Positions 50,577-61,428 of a stretch of 64,000 nucleotides of DNA are shown here, in pieces. This DNA is from Tamarix chinensis (lineage: Eukaryota > Streptophyta > Magnoliopsida > Caryophyllales > Tamaricaceae). The stretch is taken from contig CM060175.1 in NCBI GenBank assembly GCA_030549775.1, forward strand, positions 107,182,422 through 107,246,421. The letters run 5' to 3'. The notes under the pieces are model-generated. The model did no database searches. It saw nothing but the letters and a program-made list of their open reading frames with translations, and was not told the DNA's origin. The first letter of the stretch is position 1; each line of letters opens with the position of its first letter. The position numbers and the translations under genes were made by a program.

Positions 50577-50890
50577 TTAATGCTCATTCAAGATTGAGTT
50601 GAATCTTACATTGATTCCAAGAGAAAAAGGGGAACGAATATTATATTTTGATGGAGCATCTAACAACCTAAGTGCAAGGAATAGCATGGTCCTGATTGAT
50701 CTAAATGGAATAATGATCAAATATGCGTTAAGATTTGGCTTTACAGCTACTAAAAATGAAGTAGAATACAAAGCTAATATAGCCAGACTTAGGATAACTT
50801 AGTATTTAAAGGTAGAAAATCTTAAGCTCTGCAACAACTCTAAACTAGTTGTTGGCCAATACAACAAACAATATGAGGTCAGAGAGCCAA
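50577..50890 (+). pseudogene. second RNase H remnant of the Tat-like element
   Basis: Reads ILYFDGASNNLSARNSM, KNEVEYKANIARLRI and NSKLVVGQYNKQYEV, the archaeal-type RNase H pattern (DGA, E, NSKLVV) found in Tat/Ogre elements between reverse transcriptase and integrase. One in-frame TAG lies at about 50801. Confidence 0.75.
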
Positions 50891-51299
50891 TAATGGAAAA
50901 AATAATTGGAGAAATTGATTGAAATGACAATTTTTTTTTTCTGTAGTTGAAATAGCGCAAGTGCCATGAACGAATAATCTAGTGGCTAGCACCTTAGCTA
51001 GATTAGCCTTGGCCAATATATTGTAATTGACTAAGACAATTAACATATAGTATATGACAGTAAAGCCGATGGACATAAGCAAAGCTAAAGGGGAAAACTA
51101 TGATATTACAAAAATATCAACGCTGAACGAATGGATGAAATAATTGATAGATTACCTAGAGGAAGGAATTCAGCCAACAGATAAGAACAAAGCATTTTAG
51201 CTAAGGAGAAGGATTGCTAAACACCTTGTCACTGATGGATAATTATAAATATGCTCACAAACTATGCCTATGTTAAAATGTGTACTCCAAGTAATGAGA

Positions 51300-52505
51300 C
51301 ATAAAGTATTAGATGAAGTTCATATTGGAATATGTGGTTATATCATGTTGCAAGATCTCTCTCGATTAAACCTTTGCACTAGAGTTTTTATTGGAATACC
51401 ATGAAACAGGATGCTAAGGCAATTGTACGATGATGCCAAACATGTTAAAAGTTTTCCCTGGCATACAAATTTCCTACCTCAAAGCTCCAACTAATTGTAA
51501 GTCAGTGGCCATTTACTGTTTGGGGAGCCTATATTTTTAGATCACTTAGTCTTGGTAGTAATAATACTTTGAATCAATGTTATCAATTATGCTAATATGT
51601 TTGTGATATATTTTTCAAGCTAACACATTGAGCATAAGTATTAGTCAAAAAATATTTGTCATAGTAGCCATTGATTATTTTGCAAAGTGGGTAGAAGCAA
51701 AGGCCATAACTCAAAATTAGTGAAAAAAGAATGCCATATTTTTTCTGAAAAAATATTATACGCCAGTAAGAGAAAAAAGTCACTTTAATGGAATAACTAT
51801 TTTATGAAAGGAAATAACAAAATTTCACATGTTTGGAGTTCCAAAAGCAATTATTACAGATAATAACCAACGATTTGATAAGCATAAATATAGGTAGTTT
51901 TGTGAAAATTTGGGCATTGACTGCATATTCACTTTAGTTTCTCATCCATAGTATAAGGTCAATTGAAGCTTGAAAATAAGGAAATATTGGAAGCCTTGAG
52001 ACACCAATTGAATGGTGCTGAGTGAGAATGGGTCGATGAACTCCCATAAATATTATGGGTTGTTAGGAGTCTTAGGACAACTATAACAAGCTAGAAACCT
52101 TTCAATTTAGCTTTTGTCGCTGAAGTGGTTGTTCTGGTGGAAATGGAGATAAGATCATATAGAATTAGCATATATGATCCTAAATATAATGAAAAGGATT
52201 TAAAAATTGAGAAAGATTTTCTTTATGAGAGAATATATGTATTTCAAATGCAACTTGCTAAATGCAAACAACAAGTCACTAAATACTAAAATAAAAGAAT
52301 CAAGCATACACAATTGAAAGCTGTGGACCAGGCATTGAGAAAATAAGAGTTTCAAATTAGTGATTGTAGGGGTAAATTAATAGCCAAGTGGGAAGGTCCC
52401 TATCATTTTATGGAACAAGTAGGGCTAGTCACCTTCATATTAGCTAATAAAGATGAGAGATATTTAGCAAATGCTTGGAATGCCAAACATTTGAGAAATC
52501 ATTAA
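51300..52505 (+). pseudogene. Tat-like integrase remnant
   Basis: Core blocks VAIDYFAKWVEAKAIT (about 51668) and VPKAIITDNNQRFDKHKY (about 51840) carry the first two catalytic Asp residues; the third acidic residue region is lost. Near 52380 KLIAKWEGPYHF and then LANAWNAKHLRN mark the C-terminus. Stops throughout. Confidence 0.7.
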
Positions 52506-52639
52506 TTGTAACATTGATTTGTTTGGATTTATAGTAATATTTGTAATGTTTGAATTAGTTAACTTTTGTCTATATTATTGAAGATAGCAAAGGAATACAA
52601 TTTTATTGTTCACTAACATGTTTGAAACATGGTTTTGTA

Positions 52640-53303
52640 GTAAATACATAATCCCTCGATCAAAGAGGGCGTAAGCAAATTCCTATTCGTAATTTTATCA
52701 AAATTTCAATAAATAAGCCCTAAAAAAAGTGGCCATCAATACAAATTTCAATATGCAATCCCTCAAACAAATAAACCATTAGAAAAAATTTCAATATGTA
52801 AGTCCTCAAATAAAGAGGCCATCTAGCATTGAAGGCAAACACACTTGGTGATATGCACTAAGACTAAAGATCAACACATAAGCCATCAAAGAGGATGTCA
52901 GCTAATCTCTATTTGTAAGCCCTCACTAAGGCCATCAAGCATTGAGACGAGCATAGTTGGTGAGATTAAATCACCAAAAACTTCAATTAACCAACATCAA
53001 TGATCAATATATAAGCCATTATATCAAAGAGGTCGTTGAGCGTTGATGGCCAACACACCCGATGATATGAACTAAGCCCAATGCTCAATACATAAGCCCT
53101 CAAAGAGGCCAAAATTGAATACGGGCACACATGGTGAAATGAAATAAAAGCTTTCTTTCCTCACTAAGCTTGATAGGCACACTTGGTAAAGTTCAAAGAG
53201 CAAGCTATTCCAATCATCAAGCCTAGGTTCTTAAGGTGCATCCTTGGTTGAGGTACTAAGGCTAATGATTCATCAAGCATACATGGTTGCTTTTTAACTT
53301 AGC
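52640..53303 (+). repeat. short repeats between pol and the lost 3' LTR
   Basis: Words ATAAGCCCTCAAAGAGGCC, TTGATGGCCAACACACC and GGTGATATGAACTAAG recur six or more times with spacing of about 60-110 bp. The sequence resumes after the solo LTR (57527-57600: CATAAGATCCTATGGC, GAGGTGTTGAGGCCACTAAG). Confidence 0.65.
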
Positions 53304-54292
53304 TAAGCTGAAATACCCTATAATTTATTATTTTGGAAATAAGTCATTTAATAAGGATTTTTGGAGAATTTACTTAATTGGTTGCTCTTGTTTAGAGAAA
53401 AAGGGGTTATGTAGGGAATTTTAATAGGAAATTAAAATGATTTATAAAGGATATCTTTATATATGCATATATATTTATATACATATATATTTTTGGACCT
53501 TATATTAGCCTAAAAGGGAGGATAAATATTTTATTTAATTAATTAAATATTCTTACTCTAAGCACCCAAGGTAATTATTCTAAATATTTATGTAAAATAA
53601 AATACTAAAATAAAATAACAAAAAAATAATCCTTTCCTCTTTTTTTCCTTCCTTTTTCCTTTTCTTCTTCTTCCTCCCTTTCTTTTCTTCCTCTTCTCGC
53701 CGTTGGGCCAGCCCGCGGCCCAACCCCCTTCTTCTTTCCCTCCTTCCCCCGCGGCCCAGCGCCGTCCATTTTCCCCTGGCAATGCAACGCAGCGTTTCGC
53801 TCATCATTCCGCCGAAACGCTGCGCCCCGATTAATGAAAGTAACGGTTACCTGCCAGCTATACTCGACGCCGCATTTTGTCCATAACTCGCCCGGAACGC
53901 CGCATTTTGGTAGGGTCTTTTGACCGTTGCCGAACCGGTCGGTCTCCCCCTCCTTTTTCTTTCCTCCCCGGACCGCCGGTCCGGCCACCTTCTCCTTCCT
54001 CCTCGCGCGCGCGCCGCTGCAAATCACCGCCCAGCCCCCTCTGCGCCGACCGACTGTCTGCGCCGCCTGCACGCCGCCCCTCTCTCTCCCCGACCTTCCA
54101 GCCATCTCTCTCCGACAGGCCGACACCCCCAACGCCTCACGCAAGCCTGCTCTTGCCCCCTTTCTTTTCCCGACCGAACCACAGGTCTGCCATGGCAGAC
54201 CAGTGCCGCCTGCCACCGACGGCCGGCATGTCGAATTTCTGCCTGCCCGTGCCTCCCTCTACCCCCTCTCTCGATTTTCCCCATTTCGAGCC

Positions 54293-54300
54293 TATAAATA
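54293..54300 (+). promoter_or_regulatory. LTR TATA box
   Basis: TATAAATA in GAGCCTATAAATACCCCC, placed as in the other copies at the boundary between the C-rich upstream zone and the (CCG)-rich leader. Confidence 0.6.
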
Positions 54301-54844
54301 CCCCCCAAAGACCCAGCTTCGGGGGTTTTCGAAACCAAAAGCCCAGAAATCACCCTTGCGCTGCCCCTACTTCAGATCGCCACACCGTCGCCGCCGCCCA
54401 TCGCCACCGCTCGATCCACCCCCGAAACCCTTCCTTGCAACATCCTCCACAAACCCAGGCCTCCCTCGCCCCTCGGTTTGCTCTGCACGTGCCGCCCCAG
54501 GCGTGCAAAGCACCCTTCCCGACCAAGCTACTCCCAAACCCCGCCACCCTTCGCACCGCCGTCCACCGCCGTGCCACCACTCCCAGCACCCCTTCTACCT
54601 CCTAAAACCACCAAGGGAGTTTCCCCAACCTCCCTAGACCTTCTGTTTCCCCTACCAAGCCCTCATTTCCCTTCCTTTCCCCTCCACCACCTCTCCACCT
54701 TCCTTCTCCCCCCAACGCCGCCGCCGCCGCCGTGCGCCGTGCACCGCCACTTGTGCCACCAGCACCCCTAGGTAGTCCTCTAAACTCCCCAACCCCTAAA
54801 CCTTTATTATACAAATGCTAATTATTTTAGTAGCATTATTAGTA

Positions 54845-54901
54845 TTATTCCTACTATTATTCTTATTACTACTACTATTATTATTATTATTGTTATTGTT
54901 A

Positions 54902-54942
<41 letters not shown>

Positions 54943-55081
54943 TAACCTAACCTTGAAACAGTTATAACTGTTGGTATTACTAATATTAGTGACCTATAAC
55001 TTTAGTATTTTTATTTTAATATCATGATCGTTATTATTAATAGTATTACTATTATCATTATTATCATGGTTATCATCATCA

Positions 55082-55130
<49 letters not shown>

Positions 55131-55195
55131 TATTGTTATTATTATTATTACTATTATTATTATTATTACTATCATCATTATTAGCAACATTGAAC
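54845..55195 (+). repeat. (ATT)n microsatellite tracts
   Basis: Interrupted ATT/GTT arrays, longest at about 54905-54942 and 55084-55120. Equivalent tracts sit at the same place in the LTR copies at 15237-15300 and 63285-63355. Confidence 0.9.
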
Positions 55196-56483
55196 TACTA
55201 CCGTTAATAATAAATATTATTAAAATTACTTTAAATTATTGTAGCTACTTTTATTAGTAATAGCATGATTAACTACTTTAAGAATATTGACCATACTTCA
55301 CTTATAAAAGTAATATTACTGTTCTTAGCCCTAATGATAAGTCAAAGAATAGGGGTAAGGTAGAAAAGAATAATGTCTTGGTCGAAGGAAAAGTAACCCC
55401 AGTTTTCCCTCTTATAGGCGAGTCAAGTCGACTTCCGGAGGAGGCGTAGGAGCGTGCTCCAAGACCGGAGTCGTGTTAGGTAAGGACGAAGCTATGGCCT
55501 TGTGCTATGTGTGATGTGTTGTGTTGATGAATGACGAGTATGCCATGTTAATGTGTTTTATGCATGTGTTATGAATAACCTGTTTTGTGTAGCGCAGCGT
55601 GGATAATGAGGTATGATGTGTGTGCCTTATATTACATGAGCATGAAATGCTATGTATGAAATTTATGATGTGTTGATATGGCCCTCTAGGACATGCATGC
55701 TAGAGTTTTGGTATTAGGGAATGGGACTAAAAGAATAACAAGAGGGGAATGGGAAGTGAGATTATTAAGGGGGGGATATGGGGTAGACCCAAGTACCTCA
55801 TCATCCATGAGAGAAACTGTACGGGGAAACCATGTTTAAAATAAATGAAAGTTGGGAACCACGCATGGGGGCTTTAAAATCTGCATGGTGACTTGGGGTG
55901 TCTGCATGAGGTGACTAACTCTTGCATGGAGGTGTGTCTTACGTGAGAAAAATTGAACGTGGGAGTAAATGAGAGATGGGGAGAGTTGTAGAGTGATTAG
56001 AGACTTGGGGATGAAAAGAGAGAGGTTACTTGTGGAAGAAGTAAGGCGTTAGGGTTTGATGTGGCCAATTAGGGTTTTGCCGGTCACATGCCCGATTGAG
56101 GAGTAAATTAATATGCCTTGGGGTTGACTTGATAAGGGTGAGATGTGGAGTGAAGAATAAGTAAAGGGTAAGGTAAGTGAGAAGAGGAGGGGCCACATAG
56201 GCCCAACTAGGGTTTCCAAGGGGAAAACCCTAGGGGTTGAGAATTGGCGAGATCGATGCCGTAGGGTGTTGGGTTTAACCTACACTTCCAAGAGCTGGTC
56301 CTTCACTACGTGTGAGCTTAGGGGAGAATAATGTCGGGGTGTGATTTAGGGGTGCACGAGTCTCAATATATGGGGCGGGCCTCTTGAAAGGAAAGCAGTA
56401 GAATGTAGTGGGCATGCATGTCAAGGGTGTGTTGTGATTCAATAAGACACGTATGAGACATTAATTACGTAAAGTGAAAGATG

Positions 56484-56832
56484 TTGAGCCGAGCCCGTGA
56501 TCCGGTCCACCGGCTATAATAGTGGATCAGAGGCGTTCTGCCCTGTGCGTTTATTTTCCGGTCCACCGGCTATAATAGTGGATCAGAGGCGTTCTGCCCT
56601 GTGCGTTTATCTTCCGGTCCACCGGCTATAATAGTGGGGGATCTCGTGCTCAACAAACCAAACGAATAAGTTAATACATGGGAAATATACTAAGTACTTA
56701 AAGCGAAACACCATGTGAGTTGGGGCCGTGATCCGGTCCACCGGCTATAATAGTGGATCAGAGGCGTTCTGCCCTGTGCGTATATCTTCCGGTCCACCGG
56801 CTATAATAGTGGGGCTCCCGCACTCACATGGT
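56484..56832 (+). repeat. two blocks of 56-bp hairpin modules
   Basis: Block 1 has modules starting at 56502, 56558 and 56614 (period exactly 56), block 2 at 56733 and 56789. Each module carries CCACCGGCTATAATAGTGG, a CCAC/GTGG hairpin. Block 1 is enclosed by TGTTGAGC and GCTCAACA, block 2 by ACCATGTGAGT and ACTCACATGGT. Confidence 0.85.
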
Positions 56833-57373
56833 CTATTAAAGAATGTGTGGAATGGACTTATTATCATTAATGAGAATAAAGGATAAAAGCACCGAGGAAA
56901 TATTTAGCCTTGTCCTGCATGTTATGGTATGTTATCTATGTGCTGAACTTGTATCATATGTCCTATGTGCTGGCTTTAGCTCGTCTGTTACCTTACTCAG
57001 TACGTAGCGTACTAATCATTCGTTTCATGGGTGCTGCTCATTCCCACGAGCAGAGGACCCATCTGACCTTGTGCAGGTAGGAGACCACGTGTTTGATGCC
57101 TACGATACCTACGAGGCATCAGGTGGGACCGAGTGATGAGTCTGTCCTGGTTGGGGGCCGAGAGCGAGTTGGCTGGACCCTTTTATTTTCCTTGCTGTCT
57201 TCTATCTTAGCTTGTTGCATTTATATTATGTCTGTAATTTGAAAGTGGGACTTTTATGTTGTAATCTTAACGACACTCTGTTGGTGGTTGACACCTCGTT
57301 TTCATGAACTTAGCACTTAGCACTTAGCATTTATGTTTGATGCTTCTCATTTTTGACTTTCTGATTTAGCCTT

Positions 57374-57521
57374 AGCACTCAGCATCGGGACGGTAGGAGT
57401 GAACCGGTTCGGTGCTAAGTGTGGCGGTAACACTCCCAAGTTTATAGTTTTAAATTCAATTGCTTTGCGAAAACCTTGGCCTTAAACGAAATTTTTCAGT
57501 AGTAAATTTGGGGGTGTTACA
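57374..57521 (+). other. LTR stem-loop and terminal inverted repeat
   Basis: Stem-loop: GCACTCAGCATCGGGACGGT, loop AGGAGTGA, ACCGGTTCGGTGCTAAGTGT. It is followed by GGTAACACTCCCAAGTTTA at about 57426, complementary in inverted order to the last 19-20 bases of the LTR. Spacing between the two arms is about 57 nt. Confidence 0.75.
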
Positions 57522-57865
57522 TAAGCCATAAGATCCTATGGCATATTCCTCAACGGAGGTGTTGAGGCCACTAAGCTGAAACTAAAGGGTCTGGTTGGTC
57601 CATTCCGTTTGATCAATCAATGGCGACTAGATAAGACATTGCTTTGGTTCACAACCACCAAGGTAGAATAAAAATTTGAAGTGTCGCCATATGGATCTTT
57701 ATTCTTCTTAACAAAAATATTATGGCAAAACGACCTTCTAATCTCAAATATTTTTGGCTCGGTATTTTGAAATTTTGTTATTTGTTCTTGTTGTTATGGA
57801 ATATAATATTTTTTTCTCGATACTAGGATAGAAAGATATGCTAAAAAAGGGTAGAAAAGGTCATT

Positions 57866-60516
57866 TCATACACAAGCTTGGCTTAAGGTCGAGTTATCAT
57901 TAACAATACATTACAGAGGGGAACATAATGAATACAACCTTTAAGACATGGTACGGGCACTATGAGTATATAGTGATGCTTTTTGGGCTCACAAATGCAT
58001 CTGCCATATTTATGAATTTGATGACAATGAGTTTTTGGCCGTTCCTCGATTAATTTGTGGTGGTTTTTAAAGATGATATTTTGGTATACTCTTAGGGTGG
58101 AGAGGATCATAAGCATCACCTTAGTATAATTTTTCACTCCTTAGAGAACACAATATTTATGCCAAACTCTCTAAGTGTGAGTTTTGGCTTTTATAGGCTG
58201 CACTCATTGTGGATCCCGTGAAGATTTTGGGGAGTCATCGAGTGGCGGGAACTTACTAGCATCCCCAAGGTTTGTAGTTTTTTGGGTTTGATTGGGTCCT
58301 ATAGGTGCTTTATTCAAGAATTATAGAAGGTAACTCATCCCTTGATGAACCTTTTGAAAAAAAGGACCAAATTTTAGTGGGATGATGCATATGAGGTAGC
58401 ATTTTAGAAGTTTAAGCAGTGTCTAGCTAAGATATTAGTTTTGAGTCTACCATCAGTATCATATAAGTTTAAATTTTACGATGATGCATCGAATTATGGA
58501 TTGGGTTGTGTGTTGATGCATCATATTAAGGTAGTGGCTTATGCTTCTCGTCACCATAAGTAGAATTACCAGACACATGATCTAGAGTTGGCAGCAATTG
58601 TCTTTGTGCTGAAAATTTGGAGGCATTATCTATATGCGACTCAATATATATTCCTTATCGACCATAAGAATCTCAATTATATATTCACTCAAAATGAGTT
58701 GAATATGAGCTAGAGGGGATGACTAGAGTTGGTGAAGGATTATGATATCGAGTTAACCTATCATGAGGTAAGGCCAATGTTATTATAGATGCCTTGAGTA
58801 CGAAACAATTACAATCCTTTAGTGATTATGTGATGTCTAATCAGTTTCTTGAAGAGATCGATGAGATGGGGATAGAGTTGATCTAGCATGGTGATCTAGT
58901 GGTTTGAATCAGTGCTTTGATTATTACACCAACTGTGTTTGATGATATTTGAGCGGGACAACATAGGGATGTTAAGCTTGAGAGTATTTTGTAGAAAATA
59001 AAGGATGGTTGAGATGAGGGTTTCAAGATTCATAAAGATGGTATACTTTGCTATAAGGGTTGTTGGTGGGTACCTCAGAGTTGTGCTAACTTTAAGTACC
59101 AGATATTAGAGGAGGGTCACTATACTTTATATTTTGTACACCCAAGAGAAGATAAATTGTACAAGGACCTTAAGAGGATCTATTGGTAGTGTCGTATGAA
59201 GTGAGAAGTAGCAGAATTTGTGTCAAAGTGTTTGACCTACCAAAAGGTCAAGATTGAGCATCGGAGGCCTATATGGTTGGTCTAACCTTTAGATATTTTG
59301 AGGTGGAAGTGGGAATCCATCTTGATGGATTTTGTGAGTAGTTTACTGAGGACTCCCAAAAGGTGCGATATGATCTGGATTGTCATAAAAAATTTGACTA
59401 ATTCAGCAGTGTTTGTGTCGATGAAGTCGATTTAGAGTATCGATGAGTTAGTTAATGCTTATATGAAGTTTGTAGTGAGTAGCATGGTATCCCTACCAAG
59501 ATAGTCTCTAATAGAGATTCAAGATTCCTTTTGCACTTTTAGGGGAAGTTGTAGGAGGCTATGGATATGAAGTTGAGGATGAGTACATCCTTCTACCCAA
59601 CTGCAGATGGACAGGCTTAGAGGATGATTCAAACACTCGAGAATATGCTACAAATCTTGGACTTCCAAGGTAGCTGGGAAGATCATATAAATTTGGTGAA
59701 GTTCTTGTACATCACTAGTTATCGCGCTAGAATATAGATGGCATCCTTTGAGGTACTATATGGATGCAAGTGTTAGACACCCTTTTGCTGGACCGACATC
59801 AGTAAGGCTGTTATACTTGGAACAAAGATGATTGTGGAGACAACTCAGTAGGTTTGGTTGATTTAGGACAGAATGAGAGAAACCTAGAGTAAACAGAAGG
59901 GATATACGAATTAGATGCACCGTAGTGATAGATTTGAGCTGGGGGAAATAGTTCTGTTAAGGCTTTCACCCACCAAGAGGGTGCAGAGATGTGGTAGGAA
60001 GGATAAGCTGTGCCTAAGATACATTAGTCCTTATGAGATTATTGATAGGATTGGTAAGGTTGCATACCGCATAGCACTTCCATTAGAGTTATCCTAAGTT
60101 CATAAAGTCTTCCACATCTCTCAGCTAAAGAAGTACGCTATAAATGTGTTCCACATTATCAGACCCGACGAGATTGATCTCACCAATTCTTAGTTCTATG
60201 AGGAGGTACATTTGCAAATTTGGAATGCCAAGGCGCATTGGACCGAAATGAGCTTAGTTCTAGTTATGAATATTCTTTGGAGCTGCCATAGAGTAGAAGA
60301 CTTGACCTAGGGGATAGAGAAAGATATGCTTGAGTCAAATCCTAAGCTTTTTAGTGCAAATGTGTTATGTTTCATGGTTCTTTCTCTTTTAAGGAGGTAG
60401 TCTTCACTTGTGTTGTGTCAACTCTGGTAGAGTTAATCGTCGATATCACCTTTTCCTTACATATTCTTTCTTCCCTCCAACCTTGACTTATTAACTTTGG
60501 AAAAAAAGTTTCTTTT
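57866..60516 (+). pseudogene. chromovirus-like (Tekay/Del-type) gypsy pol, decayed
   Basis: Reverse transcriptase from about 57866 (YGHYEYIVMLFGLTNASAIF, VVVFKDDILVYS), RNase H about 58470-58800 (LGCVLMHHIKVVAYASRHHK, THDLELAAIVFVLKIWRHYL), integrase about 59090-60100 (EVAEFVSKCLTYQKVKIEH, MDFVSSLLRTPK, then FELGEIVLLRLSPTKRVQR and YEIIDRIGKVAYRIALPLEL). Gag, protease and the first part of reverse transcriptase are missing. Many stops look like CAG/CAA to TAG/TAA or TGG to TAG changes. In the integrase zinc finger the second Cys pair reads CLTYQ. The C-terminal blocks point to the Tekay/Del group; a chromodomain was not identified. Confidence 0.8.
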
Positions 60517-60663
60517 AAGGGGGTAGTGATGTAATACCTCAAAATTTATCTAATCATAATTATGAGTAATTAAAATCCTAACCTAATTCTAATCTCGATA
60601 AATTGATTTTTTTTACCTTACCCTAATTCCTTAATCCTATATATTAACCAAATCTAAATATTT
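60515..60663 (+). mobile_element. polypurine tract and truncated 3' LTR start
   Basis: AAGGGGGTAG (60517-60526) is followed by an LTR start TGTAATACCTCAAAATTT (60530). The next 130 bp align with the minus-strand start of the 45655-49078 solo LTR (for example CCTAACCTAATTCTAA), which ties that LTR family to this pol. It is cut at 60663 by another insertion. Confidence 0.7.
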
Positions 60664-61428
60664 TGTAACACCCCCAAAATTTACTACTGAAAAATTTTAT
60701 TTTATTTAAGCTTTAACGGAAGCAATTAAATCAAAACTTGTAAATATTGGGGATATTACTGCCGTGATTAGTATAAGCCCTGCCCCCACCCGATCCCATA
60801 CTAACCATAAGGCTAAAGAATAACTAACAACCATCATATTTCAAATTCAAACCAAGGCTTCATAAAATTATTGAAACGATCATAAAACATAAATCAGGTC
60901 ACGCGGAAAAAGGTTTATAATCTAGAGTACATACTTAAAATTCTTTGAAAGGGATAAAGATTACAACACAATAAAAATCAAGACTGAGTAAACCAATACA
61001 ACATAAAAGAATATAAAAAGTAAATCCAGCTACAACACTCTTGAATCCTCGAGCCAAGTCCATGCTCAACTCTCATCCCCGTCCAATGCCTCGTAAGCAT
61101 CAAAAATAGTATCACCAACTTGCACAAAGTCAGAGGGGTCTTCTACTCGTGGGAATGAGCAGCACCCATGAAACGTGTGGTTAGTACGCTACGTATTGAG
61201 TAAGGTAACCATGCAACTAAGGACAACATACAAAGACATATAATACAAGCATGATAACATAACATCATACAATCATTACAGATAAATAAAGGCTAATATG
61301 TAGTCTGGATCAACTGATTCTTTAAATCTTTGATCAATAATCATTTCACACTATACTTTTTATCAATCCATGCATGTACGGGAGCCTCACTATTATAGCC
61401 GGTGAACCAAAAACATATAGGGCATAAT
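60664..61428 (-). mobile_element. long-family LTR, inverted, 3' part only
   Basis: Begins TGTAACACCCCCAAAATTTA on the plus strand and reads, on the minus strand, as the last 765 bp of the family: hairpin module TCACCGGCTATAATAGTGA, the ACTC..GTACT hairpin region, CATGGGTGCTGCTCATTCCC, stem-loop and terminal inverted repeat. It is interrupted at 61429 by another family member; its remainder would lie beyond the window. Confidence 0.7.

Larger units (their letters stand above)
53309..57521 (+). mobile_element. solo LTR of the long-LTR family, most complete copy (4.2 kb)
   Basis: TGAAATACCCTATAATTT at the left and AAATTTGGGGGTGTTACA at the right, with a perfect 5-bp target duplication TAAGC (53304-53308, 57522-57526). 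Order inside: AT-rich start; C-rich zone with TATA box at 54293-54300; (ATT)n tracts; the block GAGGCGTAGGAGCGTGCTCC (55441), also at 63541; hairpin modules; AGTACG-TAG-CGTACT hairpin (about 57000); stem-loop and terminal inverted repeat. It has no PBS after it, consistent with a solo LTR. Frames open for up to 240 codons in the C-rich zone are not supported as genes. Confidence 0.88.
43140..57860 (+). mobile_element. Tat-like Ty3/gypsy retrotransposon, decayed and interrupted
   Basis: In order on the plus strand: a possible LTR/leader (43140-43600), gag, protease, reverse transcriptase, an additional RNase H, integrase, then a region of short repeats between pol and the 3' LTR. This layout, with an aRH-like RNase H and tandem repeats after integrase, is known from Tat/Ogre-type gypsy elements. 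It is interrupted by solo LTRs at 45655-49078 and 53309-57521; the host sequence resumes at 57527. LTR boundaries were not found; both ends given are approximate. Confidence 0.65.

Noticed and set aside
53605..54814. Several long overlapping frames on both strands (up to 242 codons)
   Set aside because: Same C-rich LTR zone; GC-rich low complexity keeps many frames open at once, with no recognisable domain.
55024..55257. Poly-Ile frame
   Set aside because: Translation of an (ATT)n microsatellite.
56484..56832. Regularly spaced repeats resembling a CRISPR array
   Set aside because: Spacers are identical between units, the repeat is part of a retrotransposon LTR, and the genome is eukaryotic.
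57522..57540. Primer-binding site after the 53309-57521 LTR
   Set aside because: Sequence TAAGCCATAAGATCC does not match a tRNA 3' end; it is the target duplication plus host DNA, so the LTR is a solo copy.
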